Notes under the pieces: model-generated
Seen by the model: only the letters and a program-made list of their open reading frames with translations
Databases searched by the model: none
Told to the model about the DNA's origin: nothing
Made by a program: the position numbers and the translations under genes
Shown here: one piece after another, positions 27,017 to 37,108 of the stretch
Layout: every line of letters starts with the position of its first letter
Numbering within the stretch: the first letter of the stretch is position 1
NCBI GenBank assembly: GCA_937873445.1
Contig: CALMWF010000008.1
Coordinates: 1 to 64,000, forward strand
Reading direction: 5' to 3'
Origin: an uncultured Alphaproteobacteria bacterium
GTDB taxonomy: Bacteria > Pseudomonadota > Alphaproteobacteria > Rhizobiales > Aestuariivirgaceae
Length of the DNA: 64,000 nt

Positions 27017-27975
27017 GATGCGCCTTCAACGCTGCGCAAGGCGCGCGGCAGTTTGAAGGACACATTCTCCTCGCGCAGCGTCACCGGCTTCAGCGTCACT
27101 TCATAGTGGCGGCGGAAGGCGTCGATGATTTCATTCACCAGCACCTCTGGCGCCGAGGCCCCCGCCGTGATGCCGATGGTGGACAGGCCCTGAAGCCCGG
27201 CCCAGTCAAGCTCGCTTGCCCGCTGCACCAGAAGCCCGCGCGGACAGCCGTTGCGCTCGGCCACTTCCACCAGGCGTTTGGAATTGGACGAGTTGGGCGC
27301 CCCCACCACCAAGAGCAGCTCCACCTGCGGGGCGATTTCCTTCACCGCCTCCTGCCGGTTGGTGGTGGCATAGCAGATGTCCTCGCGGGCCGGCCCGGTG
27401 ATGGCCGGAAAGCGCCGCTGCAAAACGGCAATCACATCGCGCGTATCATCAACCGACAGGGTGGTCTGGGTGACATAGGCGAGTTTTGCAGCATCCGGCG
27501 GCACCAGCGCCTCGGCCTCCGCCGCCGTTTCAATCAGGCTGACGGCACCATCCGGCAATTGCCCCATGGTGCCAATCACCTCGGGGTGGCCGCGGTGGCC
27601 GATGAGAATGATGTGCAGCCCGTCCGCATGGTGGCGGGCGGCCTCCATATGCACCTTGGTCACCAGCGGGCAGGTGGCGTCGATCTGGTGCAGGTGGCGC
27701 CGGCGCGCCGCGGCGGGCACCGATTTGGGCACGCCATGGGCCGAAAAGATCACTGGCCGGTCACCGTCCGGCACCTGGTCCAGCTCATCCACGAAAATGG
27801 CGCCCTTGGCCTTCAGGTCATCGACCACATATTTGTTGTGCACGATTTCGTGACGCACATAGACCGGCGCGCCATGGAGTTTCAGCGCCCGCTCGACAAT
27901 GTCGATGGCCCGCACCACCCCGGCGCAGAAACCGCGCGGGGCGGCCAGCAGAATGGTGAGCGGGGGCAGGGTCAT
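27013..27975 (-). CDS. ispH: 4-hydroxy-3-methylbut-2-enyl diphosphate reductase
   Basis: Last enzyme of the MEP isoprenoid pathway, producing IPP and DMAPP using a 4Fe-4S cluster. The three cluster cysteines are Cys17 (RGFCAGV), Cys102 (DATCPLV) and Cys201 (ICYATTNRQ); SNSKRL substrate motif is present. ATG 27975 gives 320 aa, standard for the family; the longer frame to 28143 overlaps the riboswitch strand and is not supported. ispE is elsewhere in the window. Confidence 0.95.
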   Translation of the reverse strand: MTLPPLTILLAAPRGFCAGVVRAIDIVERALKLHGAPVYVRHEIVHNKYVVDDLKAKGAIFVDELDQVPDGDRPVIFSAHGVPKSVPAAARRRHLHQIDATCPLVTKVHMEAARHHADGLHIILIGHRGHPEVIGTMGQLPDGAVSLIETAAEAEALVPPDAAKLAYVTQTTLSVDDTRDVIAVLQRRFPAITGPAREDICYATTNRQEAVKEIAPQVELLLVVGAPNSSNSKRLVEVAERNGCPRGLLVQRASELDWAGLQGLSTIGITAGASAPEVLVNEIIDAFRRHYEVTLKPVTLREENVSFKLPRALRSVEGAS

Positions 27976-28049
27976 CCCCGCTAGATGGGCGAAGGGGCAG
28001 GGACTGTCAAGAAAGGCCAATTCGCCGGGTGATGGCAGGCCCCCGCCCC

Positions 28050-28077
28050 TTGACTTAATCCCCCATGCGACTAGTTT
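28050..28077 (+). promoter_or_regulatory. Candidate promoter for the glycine riboswitch and gcvTHP
   Basis: TTGACT (28050-28055), 16 nt spacer, TAGTTT (28072-28077). The expected transcript start, about 28084, is just before the first aptamer. The -10 is weak. Confidence 0.45.
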
Positions 28078-28097
28078 TGCGCCGTTCGCGTATCGCC

Positions 28098-28300
28098 CGC
28101 TGCGGGAGAGATTGGGTGGAAACACCCGGCGCCGAAGGAGCAACCGCCCCGGAAACTCTCAGGCCAAAGGACCGCGCAGGTGACGAAGTTGAATCTGGAG
28201 AGCAGGGGCCGGGCAACCGGGTCCTCACCGAAGGAGCAAGCGGGCGGGTGACACGATACCCGAAACCCCGTGAAATCTCTCAGGTCTCATACAGAGGGGC
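28098..28300 (+). promoter_or_regulatory. Tandem glycine riboswitch
   Basis: Two glycine aptamers in series. Aptamer I runs from GCGGGAGAGA (28102) through GCCGAAGGAGCAA (28131-28143) to ACTCTCAGGCCAAAGGAC (about 28155-28172). Aptamer II runs from CTGGAGAGC (28195) through ACCGAAGGAGCAAG (28227-28240) to AATCTCTCAGG (28274-28284). These are hallmark elements of the gcvT-type riboswitch, which turns on glycine catabolism when glycine is high. It ends about 45 nt before the gcvT start, so control of translation or of an early terminator are both possible. Confidence 0.95.
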
Positions 28301-28344
28301 AGGTCTGGCGGTAGCCGGATCATGCCCAGTCTTGTGGAGATCTG

Positions 28345-29475
28345 ATGATGAACAGCCAAGCCGCAAAACGCACTCCCCTCTATGATGAGCATGTGGCGCT
28401 CGGCGCCCGCATGGTGCCCTTCGCGGGCTATGACATGCCGGTGCAATATCCCGCCGGCATCATGGCCGAGCACAACTGGACCCGTGACAATGCCGGCCTG
28501 TTCGATGTGTCCCACATGGGCCAGTGCTTTGTCACCGGCGCTGACTTCGCCACCGTGGCCACCGCCCTGGAGCGGATTGTGCCCGCCGATGTGAAGGGGC
28601 TGGTGCCCGGCCAGCAGCGCTATTCGCAGCTTCTGGCCGATGACGGCGGCATTCTTGATGACCTGATGATCACCCACGCCCTCAAGACCGGTGCCGAAGG
28701 CCCCGTCTATGTGGTGGTGAACGCCGCCCGCAAGGATCATGACTTTGGCCACATCACCGCCCTTCTGCCCCAGGGGCTGAAGCTCATCCGGCGCGATGAT
28801 CTGGCGCTGGTGGCCCTGCAGGGGCCGAAGGCGGAAGCGGTGATGGCAAAGCTTGCCCCCGAACTGGCAACGCTGCCCTTCATGCGCTCGGCCCATGTGA
28901 CGGTTTCCGGCATGCCCCTGCAGGTGTCGCGCTCGGGCTACACCGGCGAGGACGGCTATGAAATTTCGGTGCGCAACGAAGACGCCGTGAAACTGTGGCG
29001 GCTGTTGCTCGCCGATGAGCGGGTGAAGCCGGTGGGGCTGGGGGCGCGCGACTCGCTCCGCCTCGAAGGCGGCCTCTGCCTCTACGGCCATGACATTGAC
29101 GAGACCACCAGCCCGGTGGAGGCCGGCCTCATGTGGTCCATCGCCAGGCACCGCCGCGCCGAAGCCAATTATCCGGGCGCTGGCCGCGTCAGCCGTGAAC
29201 TGGCCGAGGGTGTGTCGCGCAAGCGCGTGGGTCTGAAACCCGCTGGCCGCGCGCCCGCCCGCGACGGCACCGACATCACCAATGCCGCAGGCGAAAAGAT
29301 CGGCACCATCACCTCCGGCGGCTTCGGCCCCACCGTGGGCGGCCCCGTGGCCATGGGCTATGTGGCCAGTGCCTTTGCCGCCCCCGGCACCCCCGTCAAC
29401 CTCATGGTGCGCGGGCAGGCCATGCCCGCCACCGTGGTGGCTCTTCCCTTTGTTCCCAACCGTTTCAAGCGCTAG
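28345..29475 (+). CDS. gcvT: Glycine cleavage system aminomethyltransferase (T protein)
   Basis: 376 aa. Releases ammonia from aminomethyl-lipoyl-H protein and passes the carbon to tetrahydrofolate. Shows the FDVSHMGQ and YTGEDGYEISV blocks and the C-terminal GTITSGGFGPTVGGPVAMGY element. Two adjacent ATGs (28345, 28348) are possible starts. Placement right after the glycine riboswitch and before gcvH and gcvP confirms the role. Confidence 0.96.
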   Translation: MMNSQAAKRTPLYDEHVALGARMVPFAGYDMPVQYPAGIMAEHNWTRDNAGLFDVSHMGQCFVTGADFATVATALERIVPADVKGLVPGQQRYSQLLADDGGILDDLMITHALKTGAEGPVYVVVNAARKDHDFGHITALLPQGLKLIRRDDLALVALQGPKAEAVMAKLAPELATLPFMRSAHVTVSGMPLQVSRSGYTGEDGYEISVRNEDAVKLWRLLLADERVKPVGLGARDSLRLEGGLCLYGHDIDETTSPVEAGLMWSIARHRRAEANYPGAGRVSRELAEGVSRKRVGLKPAGRAPARDGTDITNAAGEKIGTITSGGFGPTVGGPVAMGYVASAFAAPGTPVNLMVRGQAMPATVVALPFVPNRFKR

Positions 29476-29484
29476 GAGAAAATC

Positions 29485-29853
29485 ATGAGCGTCAAGTTCA
29501 GCAAGGATCATGAATGGGTGAAGGTGGAAGGCGGCATCGCCACCATCGGCATCACCAACCACGCCCAGGAGCAATTGGGCGATGTGGTGTTCGTGGAACT
29601 GCCCAAGCTGGGCAAGAAGGTGTCCAAGGGTGGTGACGCCGCCGTGGTCGAAAGCGTCAAGGCCGCCTCCGAGGTCTATGCCCCCGTCTCCGGCGAGGTG
29701 GTGGCGGTGAACGGTGAGCTTGAGGCCGACCCCGCCCTGGTCAACCGCGCCGCCGAGGGCGATGGCTGGTTCATGAAGGTCAAGATGTCAAACCCCGGCG
29801 ATCTCGACGAACTCATGGACAAGGCCGCCTACGACGCCTTCGCCGCCAACTGA
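29485..29853 (+). CDS. gcvH: Glycine cleavage system H protein
   Basis: 122-residue lipoyl carrier that shuttles the aminomethyl group between P and T proteins. The lipoylated residue is Lys59 in VESVKAASE. Family blocks FSKDHEWV and the C-terminal DGWFMKVK are present. AGGAGAAA precedes the ATG; gap to gcvT is 9 nt. Confidence 0.96.
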   Translation: MSVKFSKDHEWVKVEGGIATIGITNHAQEQLGDVVFVELPKLGKKVSKGGDAAVVESVKAASEVYAPVSGEVVAVNGELEADPALVNRAAEGDGWFMKVKMSNPGDLDELMDKAAYDAFAAN

Positions 29854-29892
29854 CCGATCCCCTCCAGCGCCCACCCCACCGAGGAGCACATC

Positions 29893-32784
29893 ATGGCCCC
29901 GCGCCAGACCCTTGCTGATTTCGAACCCGGACAGGACTTCATCCCGCGCCACATCGGCCCCCATGATGCCGACATCAAGGTGATGCTGCGCGAGGTGGGC
30001 GCAAGTTCGCTGGAGGACTTCATTGCCAAGGTGGTGCCCAAAGCCATCCGGGCGAAGAAGCCGCTCGGCATTGCGCCCGGCCTGTCGGAGCGTGATGCGC
30101 TGACCCGGCTGCGCACCATGGCGGAGAAGAACCAGGTCTTCGTCAACATGATCGGCCAAGGCTATTACGGCACCATCACCCCCAAGGTGATCCTGCGCAA
30201 TGTCACCGAAAACCCCGGCTGGTACACCGCCTATACACCCTATCAGGCCGAGGTCAGCCAGGGCCGTCTGGAGGCCCTGCTCAACTATCAGCAGATGGTC
30301 ATTGACCTGACGGGGCTGGACATCGCCAATGCCTCGCTGCTCGATGAGGGCACCGCCGCCGCCGAGGCCATGGCCATGGCCAAGCGCGTGGCCAAGGCAG
30401 ACGCCATCACCTTCTTCGTCGATGCCGACACCCACCCCCAGACCCTCGGCGTCATCAGGACGCGCGCCGAAGCCTTCGGTTACACGGTGGTGGTGGGCGA
30501 TCCCGCCACCGAACTGAAGCCCGATCAGGTCTTTGCCGCACTTCTGTCCTATCCCGGCTCCTCCGGCATGCTGCGTGATTATCGTGCCGTCATTGCCCGG
30601 CTGCATGCGGCAGGTGCCCTTGCCATCATGGCCACCGACCTGCTGGCGCTCACCCTGCTCACCCCGCCGGGTGAACTGGGGGCCGATATTGCCGTGGGCT
30701 CAAGCCAGCGCTTCGGCGTGCCTATGGGCTATGGCGGACCATCAGCGGCCTTCTTCGCCACCAGGGATGACTACAAGCGCGCCATGCCGGGCCGTCTCAT
30801 CGGCGTGTCGGTGGATTCGCGCGGGCGCCCGGCGCTGCGCATGGCCATGCAGACCCGCGAACAGCACATCCGCCGCGAAAAGGCGACATCCAACATCTGC
30901 ACCGCCCAGGTGCTGCTTGCCGTCATGGCCGCCATGTATGCGGTCTATCACGGGCCGGACGGGGTGAAGAAAATCGCCGCCCGCGCCCATCACATGGCCA
31001 AGCTCTTCGCCGCCGGTGTGGCGGGCATGGGCTACCTGCTGGCCACCCCCCACTTCTTCGACACGGTAACGGTCATTGCCAAGGGCAAGGCCAGGGCGCT
31101 GGTGGCCGCCGCCGCCAAAAAACGCATCAACATTCGCTATGTCGATGCCGATACGGTGGGCGTGTCCTTTGACGAAAGCCAGCGCCCCGCCGAACTCGAG
31201 GCGGTGCTGGCCGCCTTTGCGCCGGCGCGCAAGAAGGCCCCCGCCCTTGCCGATCTGGAGAAGAAGGTCAGCAATGTCATCCCCAAAACGCTGGCCCGCA
31301 CCTCGTCCTTCCTCACCCACGCGGTGTTCAACAGCCACCGCTCCGAAACCCAGATGCTGCGCTACCTGCGCCACCTGCAGGTGAAGGATGTGGCCCTCGA
31401 TCAGGCCATGATCCCGCTCGGCTCCTGTACCATGAAGCTCAATGCCACCACCGAGATGATCCCGGTGACCTGGCGCAATTTCTCCCAGCTTCATCCCTTC
31501 GCGCCGCTCAACCAGGCCAAGGGCTATGCCGAGTTGTTCGCCGAGACCGAGGCCATGCTCTGCGCCATCACCGGCTTTGATGCCGTGTCGCTGCAGCCCA
31601 ATGCCGGCTCGCAGGGTGAATATGCCGGTCTCTTGGCCATTCGCGCCTATCACCGGGCGCGCGGGCAGGGCCAGCGTGATGTCTGCCTCATTCCCATCTC
31701 GGCCCATGGCACCAACCCCGCCTCCGCCGTCATGGCGGGCATGAAGGTGGTGGTGGTGGCCTGTGATGACCACGGCAATGTCGAGGTGAAGGATCTGGAG
31801 GCCAAGGCGAGGGAGCACGCCAGGGACCTCGCCGCCCTGATGATCACCTATCCCTCCACCCATGGCGTGTTTGAGGAAGCCATCAAGGACATCTGCCGGA
31901 TCGTCCACAAGCATGGCGGCCAGGTCTATCTTGACGGCGCCAACCTCAACGCCCAGGTGGGCCTTGTCCGCCCGGCCGAACTGGGGGCGGATGTCTGCCA
32001 CATGAACCTGCACAAGACCTTTGCCATTCCCCATGGCGGCGGTGGCCCCGGCGTTGGTCCCATCGGTGTGAAGGCCCATCTGGCGCCCTTCCTGCCCGGC
32101 CATGCCGTGGTGCCCTCGGTCAATCCCAAGGCCAGGAAGAAGGGTGAGGGTGCGGTGTCATCATCGCCCTGGGGGTCGGCTTCCGTTGTCCCCATCTCCT
32201 GGGCCTATATGACCATGATGGGCGGCGCGGGCCTGACGCGGGCCACCAAACTGGCCATCCTCAACGCCAACTACATCGCCAGACGCTTGAACCCGCATTA
32301 TCCCGTGCTCTACACGGGCCCCGGCGGCTTTGTGGCCCATGAATGCATCATCGACCTGCGCTGGCTGAAGGAACGCACCGGCCTGTCGGTGGAGGATGTG
32401 GCCAAGCGTCTGGTGGACTATGGCTTCCACGCCCCCACCATGTCCTTCCCGGTGCCCGACACGCTGATGATCGAGCCCACTGAGTCCGAGGACAAGCGCG
32501 AGCTGGACCGCTTCTGTGACGCCATGATCGAAATCCGCAAGGAGATCGACGCGGTGGAGAAGGGCGAGGCCTCGCGCACCGACAATGTGCTGAAGAACGC
32601 CCCCCACACCCACGACCAGCTGCTGGGCGACTGGCCCCATCCCTATTCCAGGGAGCAGGCCTTCTTCCCGCTCAAGGGCTATCCGAACCACAAGTTCTGG
32701 CCCACCGTGGGCAGGGTGGACAATGTCTTCGGCGACCGCAATCTGGTCTGCACCTGCCCGGCCACGTCCAACTATATGGACTGA
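29893..32784 (+). CDS. gcvP: Glycine dehydrogenase (decarboxylating), P protein
   Basis: 963-residue single-chain P protein with both halves fused, as in proteobacteria and mitochondria. PLP-binding Lys708 lies in [16 protein letters not shown], and the N-terminal FIPRHIGP motif is present. It decarboxylates glycine and loads the remaining carbon onto GcvH. It has a GAGGAG ribosome site and is the last gene of the riboswitch operon. An intrinsic terminator follows. Confidence 0.96.
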   Translation: MAPRQTLADFEPGQDFIPRHIGPHDADIKVMLREVGASSLEDFIAKVVPKAIRAKKPLGIAPGLSERDALTRLRTMAEKNQVFVNMIGQGYYGTITPKVILRNVTENPGWYTAYTPYQAEVSQGRLEALLNYQQMVIDLTGLDIANASLLDEGTAAAEAMAMAKRVAKADAITFFVDADTHPQTLGVIRTRAEAFGYTVVVGDPATELKPDQVFAALLSYPGSSGMLRDYRAVIARLHAAGALAIMATDLLALTLLTPPGELGADIAVGSSQRFGVPMGYGGPSAAFFATRDDYKRAMPGRLIGVSVDSRGRPALRMAMQTREQHIRREKATSNICTAQVLLAVMAAMYAVYHGPDGVKKIAARAHHMAKLFAAGVAGMGYLLATPHFFDTVTVIAKGKARALVAAAAKKRINIRYVDADTVGVSFDESQRPAELEAVLAAFAPARKKAPALADLEKKVSNVIPKTLARTSSFLTHAVFNSHRSETQMLRYLRHLQVKDVALDQAMIPLGSCTMKLNATTEMIPVTWRNFSQLHPFAPLNQAKGYAELFAETEAMLCAITGFDAVSLQPNAGSQGEYAGLLAIRAYHRARGQGQRDVCLIPISAHGTNPASAVMAGMKVVVVACDDHGNVEVKDLEAKAREHARDLAALMITYPSTHGVFEEAIKDICRIVHKHGGQVYLDGANLNAQVGLVRPAELGADVCHMNLHKTFAIPHGGGGPGVGPIGVKAHLAPFLPGHAVVPSVNPKARKKGEGAVSSSPWGSASVVPISWAYMTMMGGAGLTRATKLAILNANYIARRLNPHYPVLYTGPGGFVAHECIIDLRWLKERTGLSVEDVAKRLVDYGFHAPTMSFPVPDTLMIEPTESEDKRELDRFCDAMIEIRKEIDAVEKGEASRTDNVLKNAPHTHDQLLGDWPHPYSREQAFFPLKGYPNHKFWPTVGRVDNVFGDRNLVCTCPATSNYMD

Positions 32785-32807
32785 GCCGACGCTCCTCTCG
32801 GCAAGCA

Positions 32808-32834
32808 AAAAGCCCGGCGCAAGGCCGGGCTTTT
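32808..32834. terminator. Bidirectional intrinsic terminator between gcvP and atpF
   Basis: Stem AAAAGCCCGG / CCGGGCTTTT with a 7-nt loop. T-runs on both strands suit the convergent gcvP and atp transcripts. Confidence 0.85.
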
Positions 32835-32856
32835 CATTCTGGGAAGCTGATGAGGC

Positions 32857-33348
32857 TCAGTTCAGCCCGGACTTCACCGCCTTGATGGACTCGGCGATGA
32901 GGTCGGCACCCTTGGTGCCCTTGCTGGCTTCAGCCACCAGTCTGGCGGCGGCAGCAATGGCCTTTTCAGCGGCTGCCGCGCGCACATCCTTCACTGCGGC
33001 GGCTTCGGCCTGGGCAATCTTCTGCTCGGCCTGGGCGGTGCGCCGCTTCAGCATGTCGGCAAGCTTTGCCTTGGTCTCGGTGGCCAGGGTTTCCGCCTCC
33101 TGCTTGGCCAGCGTCACAATGTCGGCGGCCTCCTTTTCGGCGTCGGCGCGCTTCTTCTTGTATTCGGCCAGCAGCGCTTCCGCCTCGCTGCGCAGCTTGG
33201 CCGCGTCCTCGATTTCCTTGGCGATGCGGGCCGCACGCTCGTTCAGCGCTGCTCCCACCTTGGCCGGGGCCTTGGCGTAAAGCACCACGCCCAGGAACAG
33301 GATGAGGGCGACGAGCGCAAAGAATGTGGCATCAAAATGCATGGGCAT
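32857..33348 (-). CDS. atpF: F0F1 ATP synthase subunit b
   Basis: 163-residue peripheral stalk subunit. One N-terminal membrane helix (ATFFALVALILFLGVVLY) and then a long Ala/Glu/Lys-rich helix that dimerises with b'. The ATG at 33348 overlaps the upstream stop by one base (TGATG); a GTG at 33351 is a weaker alternative. Last gene of the separate F0 operon. Confidence 0.93.
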   Translation of the reverse strand: MPMHFDATFFALVALILFLGVVLYAKAPAKVGAALNERAARIAKEIEDAAKLRSEAEALLAEYKKKRADAEKEAADIVTLAKQEAETLATETKAKLADMLKRRTAQAEQKIAQAEAAAVKDVRAAAAEKAIAAAARLVAEASKGTKGADLIAESIKAVKSGLN

Positions 33349-33959
33349 CACGCCTTTCCGCCGCTGGCCTTGAGGGCCGCGGCCTTGCTCACCTTGGCGC
33401 CGGTCAGCTTCTCGACGATGGCAATGGCCGAGTCGGCCGCCACGTCATGCACCTGGGCCATGGCCTTGTCGCGGGCCGTGTTGATCTTGCCTTCGGCGGC
33501 CGCAACCTTCTTGGCCAGGCTGGCCTCCAGCGCATGGCGCTCGGCGTCGGTTTCGGCCTGCAGCCGGCCGCGGGTTTCCTCGGCAATGCCGTGGGCGCGG
33601 GCCTTGGCGTCGGCCAGTTCCTTCTCATAGGCCGCAATGGCCGCCTGGGTGTCCTTCTGCAGCCGCTGCGCGGTGGCAATGTCACCCTGAATGTGGTCGT
33701 GGCGCTTCTTGAGAATGGCCTCGATGCGCGGCAGCACCAGCTTGCTCATCAGCAGATAGAGCAGGCTGAAAAACACCGCCAGCCACAGGATCTGTGACGG
33801 GAAGGTGGATGAGTCGAGCGGCGGAAACACCTTGTGGCCGCCTTCGGCGGTGGTGTGACCCTCAGCCGGGGCCTCATGGCCCTCCATGCCACCCGCCATG
33901 CCCTCCTGTGGGGCTTCGGCCGGTGCCGGTGCTTCGGTGGTGGTTGTGGTTCCAGACAT
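33348..33959 (-). CDS. atpF': F0F1 ATP synthase subunit b' (second b-type subunit)
   Basis: 203 aa. The first 45 residues are a Thr/Ala/Glu/His/Gly-rich extension, then a membrane helix (ILWLAVFFSLLYLLMS) and a long coiled coil. A b/b' pair is typical of photosynthetic and other alphaproteobacteria. The N-terminal extension is longer than usual. A strong hairpin lies between it and atpE. Confidence 0.92.
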   Translation of the reverse strand: MSGTTTTTEAPAPAEAPQEGMAGGMEGHEAPAEGHTTAEGGHKVFPPLDSSTFPSQILWLAVFFSLLYLLMSKLVLPRIEAILKKRHDHIQGDIATAQRLQKDTQAAIAAYEKELADAKARAHGIAEETRGRLQAETDAERHALEASLAKKVAAAEGKINTARDKAMAQVHDVAADSAIAIVEKLTGAKVSKAAALKASGGKA

Positions 33960-33991
33960 CGTGATGCCTCAACGGTTTGCCGGACAGGCAC

Positions 33992-34021
33992 AGCCGCCGC
34001 CCCTCAGCGGGACCGGCGGCT
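33992..34021 (-). other. Hairpin between atpE and atpF'
   Basis: Perfect 8-bp stem AGCCGCCG / CGGCGGCT with an inner CCC/GGG pairing. It follows the atpE stop on the transcript and has no U-tract. It likely protects the upstream atpE message, which suits the high copy number of subunit c. Confidence 0.55.
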
Positions 34022-34040
34022 TGCCCTTGGAGTGGCCGTC

Positions 34041-34268
34041 TTAGGCGACGAAGAGGAGCAGCAGCGCCACGACGAGCGAGAAGATGCCCAGACCTTCGGC
34101 CAGAGCCGCGCCGATCAGCGCGTTGGTGAACTGCGCACCGGCCGCTGCCGGATTGCGCAGCGCGCCCGCCAGATAGTTGCCGAAGATGTGGCCCACGCCG
34201 ATACCGGCGCCACCCATGCCGATGCAGGCGATACCGGCACCGATCAGTTTTGCTGCGCTTGCGTCCAT
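34041..34268 (-). CDS. atpE: F0F1 ATP synthase subunit c
   Basis: 75-residue hairpin protein forming the rotor ring. Two membrane helices flank the RNPAA loop, and the ion-binding carboxylate is Glu58 in AALAEGLG, consistent with a proton-type ring. AAGGAG lies upstream of ATG 34268; a frame extending to 34361 is spurious. Confidence 0.96.
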   Translation of the reverse strand: MDASAAKLIGAGIACIGMGGAGIGVGHIFGNYLAGALRNPAAAGAQFTNALIGAALAEGLGIFSLVVALLLLFVA

Positions 34269-34308
34269 TTTAGTCTCCTTGGGGTTTAGCTGTGGATGGG
34301 TTGATGGA

Positions 34309-35064
34309 TCAGTGGCCCGGATGCAGGGCGTCGTTGAGATAGACACAGGTGAGAATGGCAAACACGAAGGCCTGAAGGAACGCCACCAGGAATTCCAGCG
34401 CCGTCAGCGCCACCGCCATGAACATGGGGGCAATGGCACCCAGCATGCCACCGAGGCCGAGTGCGCCGAGGCTCACCACGAAGCCCGCAAATACCTTGAG
34501 CACGATGTGGCCGGCCAGCATGTTGCCGAACAGACGAAGGCCGAGCGAAACCGGCCGCGACAGGAAGGAGATGATTTCAATCAGCGAAATGAAGGGCAGG
34601 ATGACCAGCGGCACCCCGTGCGGGATGAACAGCTTCTTGAACCAGCTCAGCCCGTGTTTCCAGATGCCCACCAGCACCACCAGAACAATCACGAAGACCG
34701 CCAGCGTGGCGGTCACCACCACCTGTGAGGTGACGGTGAAGAAATACGGGAACATGCCCAGCATGTTGGCGACGAGCACGAAGGAAAACAGCGAGAACAC
34801 CAGCGGGAAGAACTTCTTGCCTTCCGGCCCCAGCACCTGGCGCACCATGTTGTGCACCATCTCATACCACAGCTCGCCCACCGACTGGGTCTTGCCCGGC
34901 ACCAGCTCCGCCTTGCGCGCAGCGAGCAGCAGGAAACCGGTGATGGTCAGCACCGTGGCGCCCATGAACAGGGCGGAGTTGGTGAAGCTGAATTCATAAC
35001 CACCGATATGGAACTTGTCGGTGAGATCGTGGATCTGAAACTGGTGGATCGGATCGTTGGCCAC
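34309..35064 (-). CDS. atpB: F0F1 ATP synthase subunit a
   Basis: 251-residue stator membrane subunit. The essential Arg is in [17 protein letters not shown], and the C-terminal helix [19 protein letters not shown] is conserved. It starts with GTG at 35064, 2 bp after the atpI stop, which suggests coupling. Confidence 0.96.
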   Translation of the reverse strand: MANDPIHQFQIHDLTDKFHIGGYEFSFTNSALFMGATVLTITGFLLLAARKAELVPGKTQSVGELWYEMVHNMVRQVLGPEGKKFFPLVFSLFSFVLVANMLGMFPYFFTVTSQVVVTATLAVFVIVLVVLVGIWKHGLSWFKKLFIPHGVPLVILPFISLIEIISFLSRPVSLGLRLFGNMLAGHIVLKVFAGFVVSLGALGLGGMLGAIAPMFMAVALTALEFLVAFLQAFVFAILTCVYLNDALHPGH

Positions 35065-35066
35065 GA

Positions 35067-35480
35067 TCAGTCCTCTTCTTCATCATCAAGAGCCGCTGGC
35101 GGCGGCGGGTTGGTGCCAGACCTGTCCTGTGCCGGTGGCTCCCTGTTGGCGGCGCGCGCCATGTTCAGAATGCCGGCCCCGAAACCCAGGAGCAGAAACA
35201 CGATAAACAGAATGGGCATGGTGCCGAACAGATGGTCCAGACCGTAGCCGATCAGACCACCCACCAGAGTGCCCGCCACGAACTCGCTCACCAGCCGGTA
35301 GCCCTTGGCATATCCGCTGGCGTCGCCCATGGAGCTTTCCGGCAGTTTCCGGCTTTCCGCATACTCGGCCTTTTCCGCCTCAATGCGCCCGGAGAGATCC
35401 TTCAGCCGTTCCGTAAGGTCGCCCATCCCGGCGGGATCATCCTGTGCGGTTTGCCCCTTGCTCTTTCGCGGCTGTGCCAT
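35067..35480 (-). CDS. atpI: ATP synthase protein I
   Basis: 137 aa, first gene of the F0 operon. A hydrophilic N-terminus, then two membrane segments (VAGTLVGGLIGYGLDHLF and ILFIVFLLLGFGAGIL) and an acidic tail. AtpI assists assembly of the c-ring and possibly Mg2+ uptake. ATG 35480 was chosen because it matches the family start and leaves room for the promoter; the longer frame to 35564 would overlap the -10 box. Confidence 0.88.
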   Translation of the reverse strand: MAQPRKSKGQTAQDDPAGMGDLTERLKDLSGRIEAEKAEYAESRKLPESSMGDASGYAKGYRLVSEFVAGTLVGGLIGYGLDHLFGTMPILFIVFLLLGFGAGILNMARAANREPPAQDRSGTNPPPPAALDDEEED

Positions 35481-35545
35481 GTGATCCAAGCCTCCGCGCA
35501 AAACCCAACGCAATCCGACGGGGTGACCCCTCCGAAATTGCGCGC

Positions 35546-35574
35546 ACCATAGTTGCGGGGCCAAAATGTGTCAA
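35546..35574 (-). promoter_or_regulatory. Near-consensus sigma70 promoter of the atpIBEF'F operon
   Basis: Minus strand TTGACA (35574-35569), exactly 17 nt spacer, TATGGT (35551-35546). The -35 is perfect and the -10 matches at 4 of 6 positions. Expected start is about 60 nt before the atpI ATG, consistent with a strong constitutive promoter. Confidence 0.8.
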
Positions 35575-35688
35575 GCTGCGGATTGCCTGTGCAACAGCAT
35601 GAAAACGCTTGTTTTTCCGTCGCTTATCGGGCTTGCGGCAATGTGCCGGGGCGATCTTGGCCAAAAGGCTTATGATTCTTGCAAATCT

Positions 35689-36285
35689 TCACAGAATGCC
35701 GTGGCGGGTAAGCTCGGCGCGCAGGCGCTCCGGCGTGGTGAAGTGATGCCCCGCCATGCCCACCGCCTCCGCCCCCTTCACATTCTTCAGGCTGTCATCA
35801 ATGAACAGGCACTGGGCCGCCTGAAGCCCGTTGCGCGCCAGCAGGCATTGATAGATGGCGGGGTCGGGCTTGATCAGCCCCTCATCGCCCGACACCACAA
35901 TATCGCGGAACCGGTCCAGCACCGGAAAGCGCGCCCGCGTGGCCCGGAACATGTCGCCGTTCCAGTTGGTGATGGCATAGAGCGGAACACCCTTCGCATC
36001 CATCTCCTCCACCAGCGCCACTGTGCCGGCCACCGCCCCCGGCACCATTTCCTGCCAGCGGTCGCGGTAAAGGGCAATCTCCGCCGCCAGCGCGGGATGG
36101 CGCGCGGTGGCCTCGGCCACGCCGTCATCAAAGCTCCGGCCCCGGTCCAGTTCCAGGTTCCAGTCGGGGTGGCACACCTCGGCCAGAAACCACTCCAAGC
36201 GCGCCGCATCGGCAAACACCCGGCGGTAGAGGTGGCGCGGATTCCACTCGATCAGCACCATGCCGATATCGAAAACGGGGATCAT
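35689..36285 (-). CDS. HAD-superfamily hydrolase (YihX-like)
   Basis: 198 aa HAD-IA phosphatase. Motif I is FDIGMVLIEWNP, with Gly at the second position as in YihX-like enzymes, then ITNWNG (motif II), Lys in LIKPDPAIY (motif III) and FIDDSLKNV (motif IV). Its start overlaps the vanW stop, making it the last gene of the smc operon. Substrate unknown; YihX acts on glucose-1-phosphate. Confidence 0.87.
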   Translation of the reverse strand: MIPVFDIGMVLIEWNPRHLYRRVFADAARLEWFLAEVCHPDWNLELDRGRSFDDGVAEATARHPALAAEIALYRDRWQEMVPGAVAGTVALVEEMDAKGVPLYAITNWNGDMFRATRARFPVLDRFRDIVVSGDEGLIKPDPAIYQCLLARNGLQAAQCLFIDDSLKNVKGAEAVGMAGHHFTTPERLRAELTRHGIL

Positions 36286-37103
36286 GGCCTGGTTCCTTCC
36301 AGCAGCGGCTCATACATCATGATGGCGTGGTTTTCGGTGATGAATTCCTCTCCCCGCTCAGACCCGTCGGCCACCGCCGTCAGCCGCCGCCACAGGCTGT
36401 TGTGGCGGCTGTAACCGCCCCACCATTCGGGCCTGATGGCGTGATCGCGCTCAAACACCTCATAGCGGTGCAGCGGCTCGGCGCTGGCCCGCCAGGCGCC
36501 GTTGAGGTGGCTGTCATCCAGCCACAGCCGCAGCTGGAATGTGTCAGGCGTGGAATTGCTCACCTGCAGATCGACATAGTTATAGGCGCAGGTGGCGCCG
36601 GAGGCGAAGGGCTGGCTGCGGTTGTCATCGGGAAACACATCAAAGCCATGGCGCCAGCGCTCGCTGACGGTGAGCGGCGTGTGCAGCGTCATCCAGTAGA
36701 TGAGATTGGTCATCTGGCACAGGCCACCGCCCATGCCCTCGCCGATGCTGCCGTTGGACAAAACCAGCCCCGGCTTGAAGCCGCGCGAGGCGCGGGGCCG
36801 GCCCACCAGCCGCCAGAAGGAGAACACTTCTCCCGGCCGCAGCACCACGCCGTCAATGCAGGAGGCCGCCACGGCAAGTGATGACACCTTGTTGTGCTGC
36901 AGGCGCATGTCCACGTTCCTGAGCGCCCGGAGGAGCGGGGTGCGGTGGCTGAAATGGACATGGGCAAGATTGTCGGCCTGGCGCCTGCGGGCAAAGGCAA
37001 TGCCGGAAAAATACCATTGCCAGTAGCGTCGGGCGGAAAAGGCGGCACGGCCCACAGCCAAGCGGAGTTTCGAGCGCTTGACCGGCCGGACCACCTGTTC
37101 CAT
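36282..37103 (-). CDS. VanW family protein
   Basis: 273 aa VanW-domain protein. Conserved blocks PGEVFSFWRLVGRP, GLVLSNGSIGEGMGGGLCQMTN and WWGGYSRHN are clear. No signal peptide is obvious. VanW was named from vancomycin clusters but its activity is unknown and most carriers are sensitive. It lies 5 bp after smc and is coupled to the HAD gene, an unusual association. Confidence 0.87.
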   Translation of the reverse strand: MEQVVRPVKRSKLRLAVGRAAFSARRYWQWYFSGIAFARRRQADNLAHVHFSHRTPLLRALRNVDMRLQHNKVSSLAVAASCIDGVVLRPGEVFSFWRLVGRPRASRGFKPGLVLSNGSIGEGMGGGLCQMTNLIYWMTLHTPLTVSERWRHGFDVFPDDNRSQPFASGATCAYNYVDLQVSNSTPDTFQLRLWLDDSHLNGAWRASAEPLHRYEVFERDHAIRPEWWGGYSRHNSLWRRLTAVADGSERGEEFITENHAIMMYEPLLEGTRP

Positions 37104-37108
37104 GGCGG

